Origin: Rhodeus uyekii
Taxonomy: Eukaryota; Chordata; Actinopteri; Cypriniformes; Acheilognathidae
Length of the DNA: 64,000 nucleotides
Assembly (NCBI GenBank): GCA_037043235.1
Contig: JAWRVZ010000289.1
Span: 248,001-312,000 of the forward strand
Direction of reading: 5' to 3'
The notes beneath the pieces are model-generated. The model was not told the origin of the DNA and searched no databases. It was given only the letters and a program-made list of their open reading frames with translations. Shown piece by piece: positions 22,220-34,122 of the stretch (within the stretch, counting starts at the first letter, position 1; each line of letters begins with the position of its first letter). The position numbers and the translations under genes were made by a program.

Positions 22220-22513
22220 AGGCGCGCTGGTGTGCGGAGAGAAACACAGGAACTCGGGAATCCAACAGAAATTACTTTACTTCAAAAACACGGGAAAACA
22301 AAGCGGCACACTCTTGTGCAGAACTCGGAGAGAAGGCATCCAACACACACAGCAACATAACGTTAACAACTGACAATGACACTGGAGCACATGAGGGTTT
22401 AAATACACTAGGAAAATGCAAACAGGTGGTGAAACTAAACGGGTATCAAACTAACAAGACAGCTACGGCAACACAAGAGGGACAAACATAAGGAGCTAGA
22501 CTAGACTGTGACA
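22210..22513 (-). repeat. LTR (5' LTR of the minus-strand element)
   Basis: 304 bp partner of 20778-21081. Confidence 0.92.
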
Positions 22514-22518
22514 CTTAT

Positions 22519-23941
22519 ACATCATTCAGTTTTGTTTGCAACAACAATCAATGTTTACATTTGAAATCACATTTACTAACTATATAGTAGGTGAAACAAG
22601 TATGTGATAAAAGAAGTATGTCTGAATGAAAGAGCTGGAAAAAAGTACCTGGTTGACCTACATGAGGCGAGGATTTATGAATGCTAGTTAAACGATGCAA
22701 CTGATGCTGGTAGGTCACGTGATTAGGGATTTAGATTGCGTATAGATTACATTCATGATGTATAATTCACATCCAGAAAGTAGAACTGAAGTGACATTCA
22801 TTACAAGATGATTAGTGTGGAGCTGTCCCAATTAAACACCGGAAGCAGAGCATTCCATGGACGAGAATCCATGAACCACATTATTAGATAATTATAATAT
22901 TTAAAAACAATTTGAAAATGATAATATCGAATGGTGCTGTCATTTATGAACCTACATCGACACCTTAGGAAGCTTTACGACACATTTTACAGCAGTGATG
23001 TGAAAAATGCTGCTTTCGTCTGAGGTGTCAAGGCCCATCCAAATCCAATGCTTCACTTCCTGTCTCCTGAAATCCCTTCGTCTGATTGATTTTTGAAGGG
23101 AGCAGAGAAGTATCATTCACTGCCTTTCATTTACCACAATACAGTGTTTTCCATTCTGTGACATCTGAGCTAAAAGTCTAAAAGTTGCGGTTGCTGATCA
23201 GTTTCTCTGTAAATGTACATTTTTGACCAACGTTTTCCACATCTAGCAAGACATTACTATTGTAGTAATTACATATTTGCTTAGTTTCCACCAAAGCTTG
23301 CTTTATTTTGCTGTAGCTCATTAAATTGTTTTACCTGTCTAAGTCTGTCCGAAATCAGTTTAGTGAGGTACCTTCATGTGCAAATGCTGCCTGCTGATAA
23401 GGCAGTGAGGAAAAAAGTCAATGCCCAGGCTTTCAGATGCAGGCTTGGCTCTCGCCTGCTTCGTCACAGATTATGAACTGCCATGTTTTGGTTGATGTGG
23501 ATTTGAATGAACAGTGAATCAGCAATTAATAACTTAAATTCTGCTCTGTGCCTCACACAAAACTTTTTCATTTGTGAAAATTTTTTTCATTTTTTCATAC
23601 ATTTTTTTCATTAATTTGTGAAAGATGCCTATACTGGCATTGTAGCTCCAGGATGTTCTCTGTGTTTTCTCAAAGCAGAATAATAATGAGTCCTTATAAA
23701 ACACTTAAGAGGTTATGAAATGACCAAAATGAGTACAGTGAATAGTATACTGTTCTGCTATTTGCTGAAGTGGTTGTTTTGAATAAGTGTGTAGTTAAAT
23801 CTTTCTCAAACAATAACTTGCTATATCAAAAGTATTGCATATGTTAACAAAATGCTGTAATTGTAAGATTTTTTAAGAAAGTCTTTTATGCTAAGCATGG
23901 CTACATTTATTTGAGAAAAAATACAATAGTATAAATATCTA
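22519..23941. other. Non-coding, nothing recognised
   Basis: A/T-rich intergenic sequence; no supported element or gene. Confidence 0.5.
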
Positions 23942-23943
23942 TA

Positions 23944-24876
23944 CAGTAATACCTCTACATACGAGCATAATCCGTTCCATGGTGGAGCTCGTAACTCAAA
24001 TTGGTCGTATCTAGAATCATGTTTTCCCATAAGAAATAATAGAAAAAAAATGTATCCGTTCCAGATCCGCAACAATGGAAAAAAATATTTTTTGTATTGG
24101 TATAGCTAGACACACACACACACACAATTATAGTGCATGTATACAGTGCAATACATGTGTGATATTGATATCAAATAAAATGTGGTTTTAATTATAAGTT
24201 TTTATAGACAGCAGCAGCAGGTGAGGAGGAGGGAGGGAGGGAGGGAGGGAGGGGGTTGTGTATCGTACCTTACACGAACACTACATAACTTAAATTAACA
24301 TAACTTAGCTTTTATTTTTGTACTTTTCTATTTTATATTATTGTTTTGATTTTTTCGATTTGTATTCTTTATTTTTGATCACTTCTCGTACTTTTTTTGT
24401 GTAGAACAAACTGAACTTAGCTTTGATATTTTTTTTAACTTTTCTATTGTATATTATTGTTTTTTTTTTTTCGATTTGTATTCTTTACTTTCAATCACTT
24501 TTCATACCTTTTTTCGCCTTACTACCACCACTTTCACTTTCACTTGGCGCAGAGCTTTTAACGAAATATCTATCGAGGGACATCTGCTTCTCCTTTATCC
24601 ACAACAACAGAAGCCTCTCCATCTCATCATTTATATTTGTGCATAACTTCAATATAATCCTCACGCCCTTGGAAGGATTTACATTCTTGATAACATCCTT
24701 CTGCTTTCTTTCTCACTTTCTTAGAAATCAAATGGCCAACGTAGAGAGAAAATCACCTACTTGTGGGTGACACGTACATAAGTCAGCGGAGGTGTACAGA
24801 ATTTAGCGAACGCGTGAAGTGAACGAGCTTCGGCATCGGCGTCAATATGAGTGCTCGTATCTCGAATATTATGCTG
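23944..24876. mobile_element. Tigger-like non-autonomous DNA transposon
   Basis: After TA (23942-23943) begins CAGTAATACCTCTACATACG and continues with GTTCCATGGTGGAGCTCGTA, typical of Tigger/pogo ends. The right end, GTGCTCGTATCTCGAATATT then ATGCTG, is a mutated inverted counterpart. Inside are a (CA)n tract (24110-24126), a (GGGA)n tract (24226-24255) and T-rich sequence. Open frames here are low-complexity and not credible genes. Confidence 0.7.
24226..24255. repeat. (GGGA)n simple repeat
   Basis: Several perfect GGGA repeats ending in a G run. Confidence 0.9.
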
Positions 24877-26119
24877 TTTGTAAGGATGTATGAATCATGG
24901 ATGTATGAATCAGGCAACCTTGCCACTATTGTTAGGCGCATTTGTGCATCACATATAATCTGCACATTTATTGAATGGAAATGTTTCCGATTCACGCAAA
25001 TTCATATTCAGATGGTGCCTTATATGTGTGTGCAGTCGATCGTTCCGTTTACATTAGGGAAACCGGCTATCGCTGCAAATTGCATTTTAATGTTTGGCTG
25101 GTCAACTGCATCATATGGGAACAATCATATGGGCATTGCGCGGCTCAAAGACGACTCACTTATTCCTGAGCAGTCTGCCAGTTCCCTTTGGAAAGAACCA
25201 GTTGTCAGCACCTGTAACGGAATGGGTATCGCGTGTTTCCTCGCTGTCTCTCCCTCTAGATTCGGACCCAACTAGATTCGGAGGATAGCCCTTGGAAATC
25301 TGAAACGGCTGATAAGGCAGTCATCCTGGGCCAGAAAATCATTGTGGTCCCTAAAAACTTGTTCTCTTCGGATTCTGCCATTAGCAATGTCCTCTAATAT
25401 TGCCAAAGCTGTCATTGCCATAGATTAAGGGTTGTGTCAATTTGCACATGCTTTTATATGTTCTAACTTAATTGCATAATTGATAGAATATTCCCATAAG
25501 GCTTGTGTGAATATATATATAAATTATTAATCAATTATAAATGGCAAATTAATAGCAATGCTATTGTAGAACAATTTGTGTAATGTTTGCAGCTTCACTT
25601 CATTGCCTGTAGGAGTCGCCAACGGACATATCAATGAGAAATGTACTTATGCCAGACATGAACTTGCCGTGGAGAAACGCACATTGTCACGTTAATTTCA
25701 CTGTTAGTACATCCGACCATGAGCGTGAAAGCTGGCGAACGCAATGTTTTTGTGCGTAAGCAGTGTTGATACATGAGGCCCCAGGCCTGGTCCTCTCTCA
25801 TCCTTCACTGTCGTCGCTCCTCCTTTTATGCCTCCGCTCCTCCGTGAGACTAGAAACCGGTGGCTCGCAGGTGATGCTCATTATCAATCACGCCATCGGC
25901 TCTCGTGACACTCTCACGGTCCCTCGACCCCGCCCTATTCGCCACATACCCCCAACGCCTTCGCAGGTCGGGGGGTACCCACGAGACTGTGCTCTGGGCA
26001 GAACCTTGGAACCTTCTGTGCGGCTGATTGTTTCAGACGGACCATTTTGACTGCTGCACTGCTGCTGTTTCCTGTTTGCTCGAGTGGATTGTGGATTGTG
26101 TCGTATAAACTTGTTTTTG
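24877..26119. other. Mixed non-coding sequence, probably decayed repeats
   Basis: Apart from the possible Harbinger end, the sequence at 25780-26050 is C-rich with LTR-like composition, but no boundaries or duplications were found. Confidence 0.35.
25560..25783. mobile_element. Possible PIF/Harbinger terminal fragment
   Basis: Ends GTTGATACATGAGGCCCC after GTGCGTAAGCAGTG, similar to the inverted GGGCCTCATNTATCA ends of fish Harbinger elements. The other end and a transposase were not found. Confidence 0.4.
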
Positions 26120-26395
26120 TTTTAGATCTTAATCGCCTGAGGACTGGTGTTGGAAACTGCGCATACCTCTGGCATAAGTGGGGATGGAGCGAATCGGCGG
26201 CATGCGAGCGTGGAGACCCGAAACAAACTATACACCACATAGTATTCGAGTGCCCCATGATCAGATACAATGGACCAGCCGAGGACTTTAAACACCTGAC
26301 AAAAAATGTGAGTTTATATCTGCATAATTGCAAATTTTGATTTGAATTGTAATTGTTTATAAACCAGTGTGTAACTGCCATACAATAAATAAATT
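26120..26395 (+). pseudogene. Non-LTR retrotransposon (LINE) ORF2 C-terminus and 3' end
   Basis: Reads LNRLRTGVGNCAYLWHKWG, then SAACERGDPKQTIHHIVFEC P, the C-terminal RTG-G-C...KWG...C...QT-x-H-I...CP signature found after the reverse transcriptase in several LINE clades. It is followed by a short A/T 3' tail with AATAAATAAAT. The element is 5'-truncated, as is usual for LINEs. Clade not assigned. Confidence 0.7.
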
Positions 26396-26469
26396 TACAT
26401 GCAAGTGAATAACATGAGTCATGTATGTAGGATCCGATTTCATTTAAAGGGGTCCTATTGTGCATTTTC

Positions 26470-26620
26470 ATTAGGGATGAGCGAGTACAGCATTATTTGT
26501 ATCTGTATCTGTACTCGGACTGGGCGGGGCCTAACCCGAAGGTGGGCGGGATTTAACCCGGACATGGCCGGGTTGTCTTTAAATGGGCGGGGCTTTAACC
26601 CCTTTTTTATGTCATTTTTA
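26470..26620. repeat. Fish repeat with GGGCGGG tandem block
   Basis: GGGATGAGCGAGTACAGCAT, GTATCTGTATCTGTACTCGG and then three to four approximate 20-22 bp units built on GGGCGGG...TTTAACCC. I recognise the block as part of a common fish DNA element but cannot define its ends. Confidence 0.45.
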
Positions 26621-26867
26621 ATCATGAAATTGATATAGGTTGATCAGAAATTGTTATATTTGTTGCTGATTAGAAAACTATTTGTTACTATTAGCTTCAG
26701 ATCAATGGTTTTGATCACGATAACAAACAAACTACATACAGAACAAGTTTTGCAACAATGAATACAACACATGCGGTTGCAATTATGAATTTTTCATCTA
26801 AACATAACCTTCTTTTTTTAACTTTACATTTTTTTATGATCAGTGTGATTTTTTTTTCCACACCAGG

Positions 26868-26884
26868 TATGTGTGTGTGTGTCA

Positions 26885-26928
<44 letters not shown>
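26868..26928. repeat. (GT)n/(CA)n microsatellite
   Basis: GTGTGTGTGT switching to a long CACACA run. Confidence 0.9.
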
Positions 26929-26930
<2 letters not shown>

Positions 26931-27710
26931 GCGTGAAGTAAAAAAACTGGTTAGAGCCAGCAGATAGTAAAAAAAAAAAATCTTCGACAGGCAGAGACGC
27001 AACGCTAGTTGCATTTTACCAAGCACCATGTCTGAACAAACCTCACGTATACCAGAACTCCACTGAAGAGAAAATGAAAACCTAACAGAAAAGACCTGCG
27101 AACCTGAGTGACTGAGCAAGAGACAGAGAGAGAAAGACTTGTTGCTGTTTTTTTTACACGTCAGAAAAAGTTTCTCCTAAGATTGTTACATCTAACTCTG
27201 TTCCTGAACATTATAACCCCAACATTTGTTTTTGCACTGCACATTTTATGGAGGACAGAGAGTACAATATAGGTTATGCACAGAAGATTCTCCTGAAAGA
27301 TATAGGTGTTCCCGTTTTGTCGGGACAACTTGTTGTTTATGGATTACAACTTGAAAACATATCTTCTTATTTGTTGTTGTGTTTTCTATTTCTATTTTCT
27401 ATCATTGTGTTGTGATCGATTATCTTTCGAAGGATGCACCAAGACTTGTTAAAGTAAATATAAAGTAAGTACTGGGTTTATAATTAATCTAATAATCTAA
27501 TGTATCTAATGTAAGAAATGAAAAAAATACAACAAAGGTTCAAATTTTAAATCTGTTACCAACCATATTTTAAAGACATAAATGATCCATAAATGATCAT
27601 AAATGATCCAAGGTCGGCATTTTTAGATGTGTTTTGTTTTTAGGCAGCTGAATATAACTTTAAAAAGTGCCACTCATCAACGGCAGCTGTTACAGATGCT
27701 AAGGATGATG
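26929..27710. other. Non-coding, nothing recognised
   Basis: A/T-rich gap before the gypsy element. Confidence 0.5.
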
Positions 27711-27712
27711 AC

Positions 27713-28016
27713 TGTAACACCACACCAGCAGAGGGAGCCCTCACCCGAGTTCTAACTGGTACCACTCCCTCTGCAACTGCTTCCTATATTAAGCGTGGGC
27801 AACAAACAGACATTGCGAAGTATTGCCAGTTTCACTGCCTTACCAAGCGTTTATCTGTTCACTAACTATTGCCTCGTTATTGACCCATTGCCTGTTTATT
27901 CTGATCTGTTTCTGGATTATCCCTTGGACTAGTTTGCCATTTCGACTGCTATTGTGTTATCGACTCACTGCCTGGTTTCTGTCTCTGATCTGGATTGCCC
28001 TAATAAAACTCTGCAC
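27713..28016 (+). repeat. Probable 5' LTR of the Ty3/gypsy element
   Basis: Begins TGTAACACCACACCAGCAGA, has a TATATTAAG TATA-like box near 27784 and AATAAAAC near 28000, and runs up to the gag start at 28017. No 3' LTR was found, so the right boundary is approximate. Confidence 0.6.
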
Positions 28017-31000
28017 ATGGATTCTAACACGGCTTCAGCCTCATCATTACAGAATACTTTGCCTACCATGAATCCAGCAGAAGTTTCCGAGCTTCAAGCA
28101 AAATTCACTTACCAAAGTCAAGTGCTTCAAGGATCCATGGAACAGCTCAATAAGCTTCAAGCAGCCAATTAATATCTGATCCACTATATTCGATCCCTTC
28201 CTCCACCTGTGCTGCTAACAGTAAGTTTCACTTTGCCTGATAAGTTTGATTGTTCTGCTGAACAATGTAGATGGTTTATTCGTCAGGTGGCGATTTATTT
28301 TGACAACCAGAAGGAAAATTTTAATTCTGATGAGAAAAAGTGTGCCTTCCTGATGACACTTCTCTCAGGTAAAGCGATCGATTGGGCTGTGGCAGTTTGG
28401 GAGGCTGATCTGAGGTTCAGAACCTCCTATGATTACTTCATTCAACAGTTACGAGATGTGTTTGAATATCCTGCTGGGGGAAAAAACATATCAATGCAAC
28501 TGCTTCAAATGGCTCAGGGCAATCGCACTGCTGTTGAGTATGCCATCAAGGTCAGAACGCTTGCAGCGCAGAGTGGATGTAATGATGTTTCACTAAAAGC
28601 AGTGTTTCAACAAGGTTTAAATGAAGGTCTGCAAACCGAGCTGGCCTGCAAGGGTGAGAGCTCTTCATTCTCTGATTATGTCACGCTTGCCAATAAAATT
28701 GACAATTTAATGAAGAATGCACCCAAGAAAGGATCTAACCAATGTTCATGGTCAAGCTTTCCTACCACACGTCAGCCATGCCATGTTCCACTGCTTCCCT
28801 CAACACTTGAATCATTACCCAGTCAAGGACCTATGGAGCAAGGGTTCTCCAGACTCTCTGAGGAGGAGAGAATTCGTAGGCGGCAATTCAACCTGTGCTT
28901 TTACTGTGGCGAGGCAGGACACATAAGCATGGGATGCCCTCACAAGACTCGGAGAATAACCACGACTGCCACCCGTGTAAATATTGACCAACTCTTTCTT
29001 CTCCCCAATAAGTCATTGACTTTTCCTGTTCGGTTAACTACTGAAAGTACCTCTGTTGATTTAATAGCACTGATCGACTCTGGAGCGGCCCTGAACCTCA
29101 TTCACAAGGACCTCATCACTAAATTCAACATTCCTACGCAACCTTGTAAACCACCTATCAAGATAAGCGCTATCAATGACGCACCCATTGGAAGTGGAAT
29201 TACTAAGCAGACACAACCCCTGCAACTTTATGTTGGATTATTCCACCAAGAGACTATCTCCTTCTATGTCGTTGACTCGCCTAGATATGATGTCATCCTT
29301 GGTTTTCCCTGGCTGTTTACCCATGACCCAGTTCTCTCCTGGCACTCTGGCGAGCTAACTCATTGGTCTGAATTCTGCCTGAATCATTGTATGCACTTGA
29401 ACGTAGTCCAGCCCTGTCTTACCACAAGCATTGAAATTCCAGACACCAAACAAATTACAAAGATTCCAGACTGTTATAAGGACCTTGCCGAAGTTTTTAG
29501 TAAAACTAAAGCCACGCAACTCCCCTCGCGCCAACCTTGGGACTGCGCCATTGATCTGTTGTCTGGCACCATGCCACCCAAAAGTAAAGTGTATTCTCTG
29601 TCCCATAATGAAACCCAAGCCATGTAGGAGTATATTGAAGAGGCTTTGAACTCTGGGTTTATCTGTCCTTCCACTTCCCCAGCTGCTGCAGGGTTTTTCT
29701 TTGTGGAGAAGAAGGGTGGGGGCTTGCGTCCGTGTATTGATTACAGAGGATTGAACAACGTCACAGTTAAGTTCCGTTATCCCCTTCCACTAGTTCCTGC
29801 AGCCCTAGAACAACTACGCGAAGCCAAGATCTACACGAAACTTGATCTTAGAAGTGCGTACAATTTAATCCGGATTCGTGAAGAGGACGAATGGAAGACG
29901 GCTTTCCTCACCACTAGAGGACACTATGAATATCTCGTCATGCCCTATGGACTTAATAATGCTCCTGCAGTTTTCCAGTCCTTCATCAATGAGATCTTCC
30001 GCGAAAAAATGTGAATTCCATGTCAAACAAACAACCTTCTTGGGGTACAACATCAGCCCTCAGGGTGTCAAGATGGACGAATCCAAGGTCCAAGCTGTCA
30101 CCCAAAGGCCTCAACCTACCACCATAAAAGAATTGCAGAGGTTCCTAGACTTTGCAAACTTTTACAGGCGTTTCATTAGAAACTACAGTCAAGTTGCTTC
30201 TCCACTGACATCGCTCTTAAGAGGTAAATCTGCTAAGCTCAAATGGTCCGATGAAGCTGACCAGGCTTTCAGTAAACTCAAGAACAAGTTTACCACTGCC
30301 CCCGTTCTTAAGCATCCGGATCCCAATCTTCCCTTTGTGGTAGAAGTGGACGCATCAGACTGCGGAATAGGGGCAGTTATCTCACAGCGTCATGGCCAGC
30401 CAAGCAAACTTTACCCCTGTGCATATTTTTCAAGGAAACTGAATTTGGCCGCAACTACGATGTGGGAAATAAGGAACTGTTGTCAATGAAGGCAGCTATT
30501 GAAGAATGGAGACATTGGTTACAAGGGGCCACTCATCCTTTTCACATGATCACAGATCACAAAAATTTGGAATACATTAAGAGTGCCAAACGTCTGAACT
30601 CCCGTCAAGCTCGCTGGTCCCTATTCTTCACTCGCTTTCAGTTTACGGTCACCTACAGACCAGGCAGCAAGAATGGTAAAGCTGATGCTCTATCCAGATG
30701 CCATGATCCTCCAGCAGAGAATATATCACCTGAACCTATTGTCCCTCCAACAGTCATTTTATCTCCAGTCTCTTGGGACCTAATGGAGGAGATTCAACAA
30801 GCCCACCAACAAGAACCACCACCAGCCAACTGTCCTCCAAACAAACATTATGTACCACAAACTCTTCCCCAACGGGTCATGCAGAGGGTCCACACGTCTC
30901 TTGGCTCAGGTCACCCTGGAATTTCTCGTAACCTCCATCTCCTACAAAACTCCTTTTGGTGGCCATCCATGACTAAGCAGGTTGCAATATATGTCAAGTC

Positions 31001-32150
31001 ATGTCATGTTTGTGCTCAGTCCAAGACCCCCAAGGAGTTACCCTCGGGTCTTCTCCAGCCCCTTCCAATCCCTCACCGCCCTTGGTCACACTTGTCTATA
31101 GACTTTGTCACGGATCTACCCCCCTCAAATGGCTTCACGACTATCCCAGTCATCATCGATCGATTCTCTAAATCCTGTCGCCTAGTTCCGTTAAAAGGCC
31201 TTCCTACAGCCATGGAGACCGCACAAGCGCAAATTTGCGAGCGCAAGCGAGACTGTTCAAACGCCTCCATAGTCACAGCGCCACAGCCGCTTGCAGCAGC
31301 TCACGGACCGGTCCGCGAATGCGCTCCGCCACCCGGTACCATTTCATCGACGGACCGGGCCGCGGACCGGGGGTTGGGGACCACTGGTCTAATGGACAAG
31401 TGGAACGGCTAAATCAAGAAATCAGCAGGTACTTGAGAAGCTACTGCAGTCGCGAGCAACATCGATGGACAGAATTCCTCCCATGGGCTGAGTATGCCCA
31501 AAACTACCTCACTCACTCTTCCACTGGCATGACGCCATTCCAATGTGTCTTGGGATACCAACCGCCCTTGTTCCCGTGGTCAGGGGAACCCTCATCAGTC
31601 CCAGCAGTCGACGACTGGATCAAGCGGAGTGAGAGGGTGTGGGATAGCGCCCATGTCCGGTTACAGAGAGCCATTAGACCCCAAGAGTTCCAGGCCAACC
31701 GACGTCGTTGCCCACATCCTCACTACCAACCTGGACAGCGGGTCTGGCTCTCCACGAGGGACCTCAAGCTGCGGCTACCAAGCAGGAAGCTCAGCCCCAG
31801 ATATGTTGGCCCATTCAAGATTCTCAGGCAAATTAATGAAGTCACGTACCAGTTGGAGCTTCCTACTAACTACCATGTTTCTCCCTCCTTCCATGTCTCC
31901 CTCCTCAAACCGGCCCACCCGGGTGTTGAACCCAATGCCGAGAGCCAAGAGCCACCACCACCGTTGGATGTAGACGGATCACCAGCATACAAAGTCCATG
32001 AGTTGCTGGATTCAAGGCGCAGAAGGGGTCAACTCCATTACTTGGTAGACTGGGAGGGCTATGGGCCTGAGGAGAGGTCGTGGGTAGCCGCCCACGACAT
32101 CCTGGATCCGTCCCTCATTGAGGAATTTCATCGACCCAATCGACCAGCGC
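28017..32150 (+). pseudogene. Chromodomain Ty3/gypsy gag-pol, broken
   Basis: Domains in order: gag from 28017 (MDSNTASASSL; in-frame TAA at 28170), zinc knuckle CFYCGEAGHISMGC (about 28898), aspartic protease IALIDSGAALNLI (about 29062), in-frame TAG at 29625. Reverse transcriptase follows from 29646 (GGGLRPCIDYRGLNN, TKLDLRSAYNLIRI, YLVMPYGLNNAPAVFQ). At about 30012 the palm segment that should hold the YxDD motif is deleted with a frame change. Next are RNase H (DASDCGIGAVISQ, a second frame change near 30470, MITDHKNLEYI), the integrase zinc finger (GHPGISRN...CHVCAQSK) and part of the catalytic core (LSIDFVTDLPPS). The core is interrupted by a hAT MITE at about 31221-31381. It resumes SNGQVERLNQEI and ends with a chromodomain (KVHELLDSRRRRGQLHYLVD). 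No 3' LTR. Inactive. Confidence 0.92.
31221..31381. mobile_element. hAT-type MITE, copy B, inside the integrase
   Basis: Ends GGGGTTGGGGACCACTG like copies A and C and shares GGACCGGTCCGCGAA and GGTACCATTTCATC. Its left end is altered and no target duplication is seen. The integrase segment expected between ETAQA and SNGQVER is missing, so the insertion was accompanied or followed by a deletion. Confidence 0.7.
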
Positions 32151-32194
32151 TATTTCTGTCCTTGACAGGTTACAAAACTGAATATTCACTTTTC

Positions 32195-32300
32195 TTTTTT
32201 TTTTTTTTTTGGATACACGCAGAGGCGTTCCCATAGCGCTATTCAGGGAAATAAGGTTACATATGTAACTGAGACGTTTTCTCTTCTTGAAAGATTGGTA
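32195..32300. repeat. Possible DIRS terminal fragment
   Basis: CAGGGAAATAAGGTTACATA then TGTAACTGAGACGTTTTCTC resembles the terminal motif of the DIRS element (CAGGGAACCAGGGTTACATT, CGTAACCCGAGACG). It follows a T tract (32191-32209) at the truncated gypsy end. Confidence 0.45.
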
Positions 32301-33540
32301 GACAAATACAATTCCATACAATCCATTTTCTCCTGTTATCTCCTCTCCCCTGTTCTCTCTGAAATCTCTATTTTTTTCTTGGCTGGTACTGGTCCCCCAC
32401 TGCTGAACTTGACCCTGGTGTGTCTTCAGGGATGGAGGCGATGAAGATGAGGAGTGTTGGAATACCTCTGTTCCAAAACATCATCCATGATGATAGCAGG
32501 GGGTTTCCCATTCTAAGGCAGATCAAATAAACCATGCACAACAAAAATGACGATGACATCACAATACATCTCAGCAAAGATGTGTCTATGAATTTACTTA
32601 CTTGTATTTTTCAGACTTGTAGGAAGCCCATTCTCTCCTGAAATTTCCTAAAACTAGAGAAAAAGGAAACACTTTAAAAAATATATTAGGGCAGTTTACA
32701 TGACTTCACAACAAATACAACAAAGTGAAAGAGCATTGCCTTAACTGGTGGGATTAATTGTTGTGGGCTTTGCATAGGGTGAAGGATTAGTTTTATAATA
32801 CACAAGAGAGCCTAGTGCAAATATTACAAATGGGTCGTTGCCTTTCCTCTGAGCCATACTGGCCAAGTTTTTGGCCCAGGCAAATAAATACTCATTTTAA
32901 ACAAAGTTTTGACTCATATCACCCAAAAAATGAAGCACAATACTTACATTTCTTAGCAGATTCTTTGGATGCCACTGAAGATCTCAACATTTTCTTTTCT
33001 TGTTTTTTTATCTGTCATGCACGGGGTAGGATAGGCTGCGAAAGCTTCACTCGTTCTATCCTCCACAGCTCCAGAAAGAAGGACATTGGCCGTACAGCTT
33101 TCGGTGCACAATCGGCCTTTGAAGGATGTAGGCCCTGAATTGGGACACAGTTTAGAACTCACTGTTATGAGAAGGGATATGATATTTCCTGTGCTCCATA
33201 TTTTGAAATTATTTTAGGGGCTTCATCAAAATAGCCTTTATTTTCTGTCAACGCATAATAGTGTTGTCACGTACATATATCTAACAGTTCTGTATCATGA
33301 CATGACGCAGTTAAACATTCTATTCACAATTTGTAATCCTATTTACAAATATTCAGATAGAGTAATAAATTATGTATATTTGGCGTGTTCTCCGGAGGGG
33401 TCCGAGCTCAGAATTTGTCGCAAAGGCAGAGTACTCTCTCCTCTTCATTCAGTATTATTGCATTTCTAATAGAATAAGACAAATATTGATTATCCTACTT
33501 GGAGTTTCCTAGATTAAAGTTTACACATAAGGGAGTAGAT
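32301..33540. other. Non-coding or unrecognised
   Basis: Short open frames (for example 32815-33138) carry no motif I recognise. May be decayed repeats. Confidence 0.4.
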
Positions 33541-33616
33541 TCCGCCTTCCATATATAAGCACTTTGAGTGTCTATGAAAAAGCGCTATACAAATGTAATA
33601 AATTATTATTATTATT
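33541..33616 (+). repeat. SINE/LINE 3' tail fragment
   Basis: GCACTTTGAGTGTCTATGAA then AAGCGCTATACAAATGTAAT and an (ATT)n end. It is the same tail type as the SINE at 38150-38599 (GTGCTTTGACTGTCTATGAT in inverted form). Confidence 0.65.
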
Positions 33617-33764
33617 ATACGTTGTCAGTGCTCTGACAGTGCTCCTTTTCCTCTTTGCACAAAGGAGCAGATACCAATCCTGCTTCTGCGTTATTACCTT
33701 TCTATGTCCCTGTCCATCTCCCCTTGTGTAATGGCCTTTGTATACTGTATTTATAAAACTTAGC

Positions 33765-33945
33765 CATGGGGCAGGGCAGTCATGTTCTAATGGTTAGAGA
33801 GTCTGACTGCTCCGGGTGTAACGGTTGCAGTGTGTGTGTGTTCACTTCTCACTACTCCCAATGTGTGTGCACTAACTTGGATGGGTTAAATGCAGAGGAC
33901 AAATTCCAAGTATGGGTTACTATACTTAGGCTTTACATGACACTA
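33765..33945 (+). repeat. tRNA-derived SINE, internally deleted
   Basis: GGGGCAGGGCAGTCATGTTC then TAATGGTTAGAGAGTCTGAC is a tRNA-type A-box head. GTGTGTTCACTTCTCACTAC, GGATGGGTTAAATGCAGAGG and AGTATGGGTTACTATACTTA form the body of a common fish tRNA-SINE. The B-box part is deleted compared with the usual family layout. Confidence 0.65.
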
Positions 33946-34027
33946 AAATTAATTATATTAAAAGATAATATATATATAATAAAATTCTATCTATCTATAT
34001 AGACACACACAGATACATGATACATGA

Positions 34028-34028
<1 letters not shown>

Positions 34029-34119
<91 letters not shown>
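34029..34119. repeat. (TA)n microsatellite, left part
   Basis: About 45 TA repeats directly abutting the Tc1-like terminal repeat. Confidence 0.95.

Positions 34120-34122
<3 letters not shown>

Larger units (their letters stand above)
20778..22513 (-). mobile_element. Young non-autonomous LTR retrotransposon
   Basis: Two 304-bp LTRs (20778-21081 and 22210-22513) differ at four positions by my reading (about 1.3%). The target duplication CTTAT is identical on both sides (20773-20777, 22514-22518). On the minus strand the LTRs start TGTCACAGTC and end GTGTAACA. A polypurine tract (GGGAGGGGGAGC) abuts the 3' LTR, fixing the orientation. A TATTTAAA promoter-like box lies in the LTR. A usual TGG primer-binding start is not visible. 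Only a gag-like ORF is carried, so mobilisation would need a partner element. Confidence 0.92.

Noticed and set aside
26715..27119. A 134-residue minus-strand frame
   Set aside because: Built on a CA/GT microsatellite (CVCVCVCV run) with no recognisable domain.
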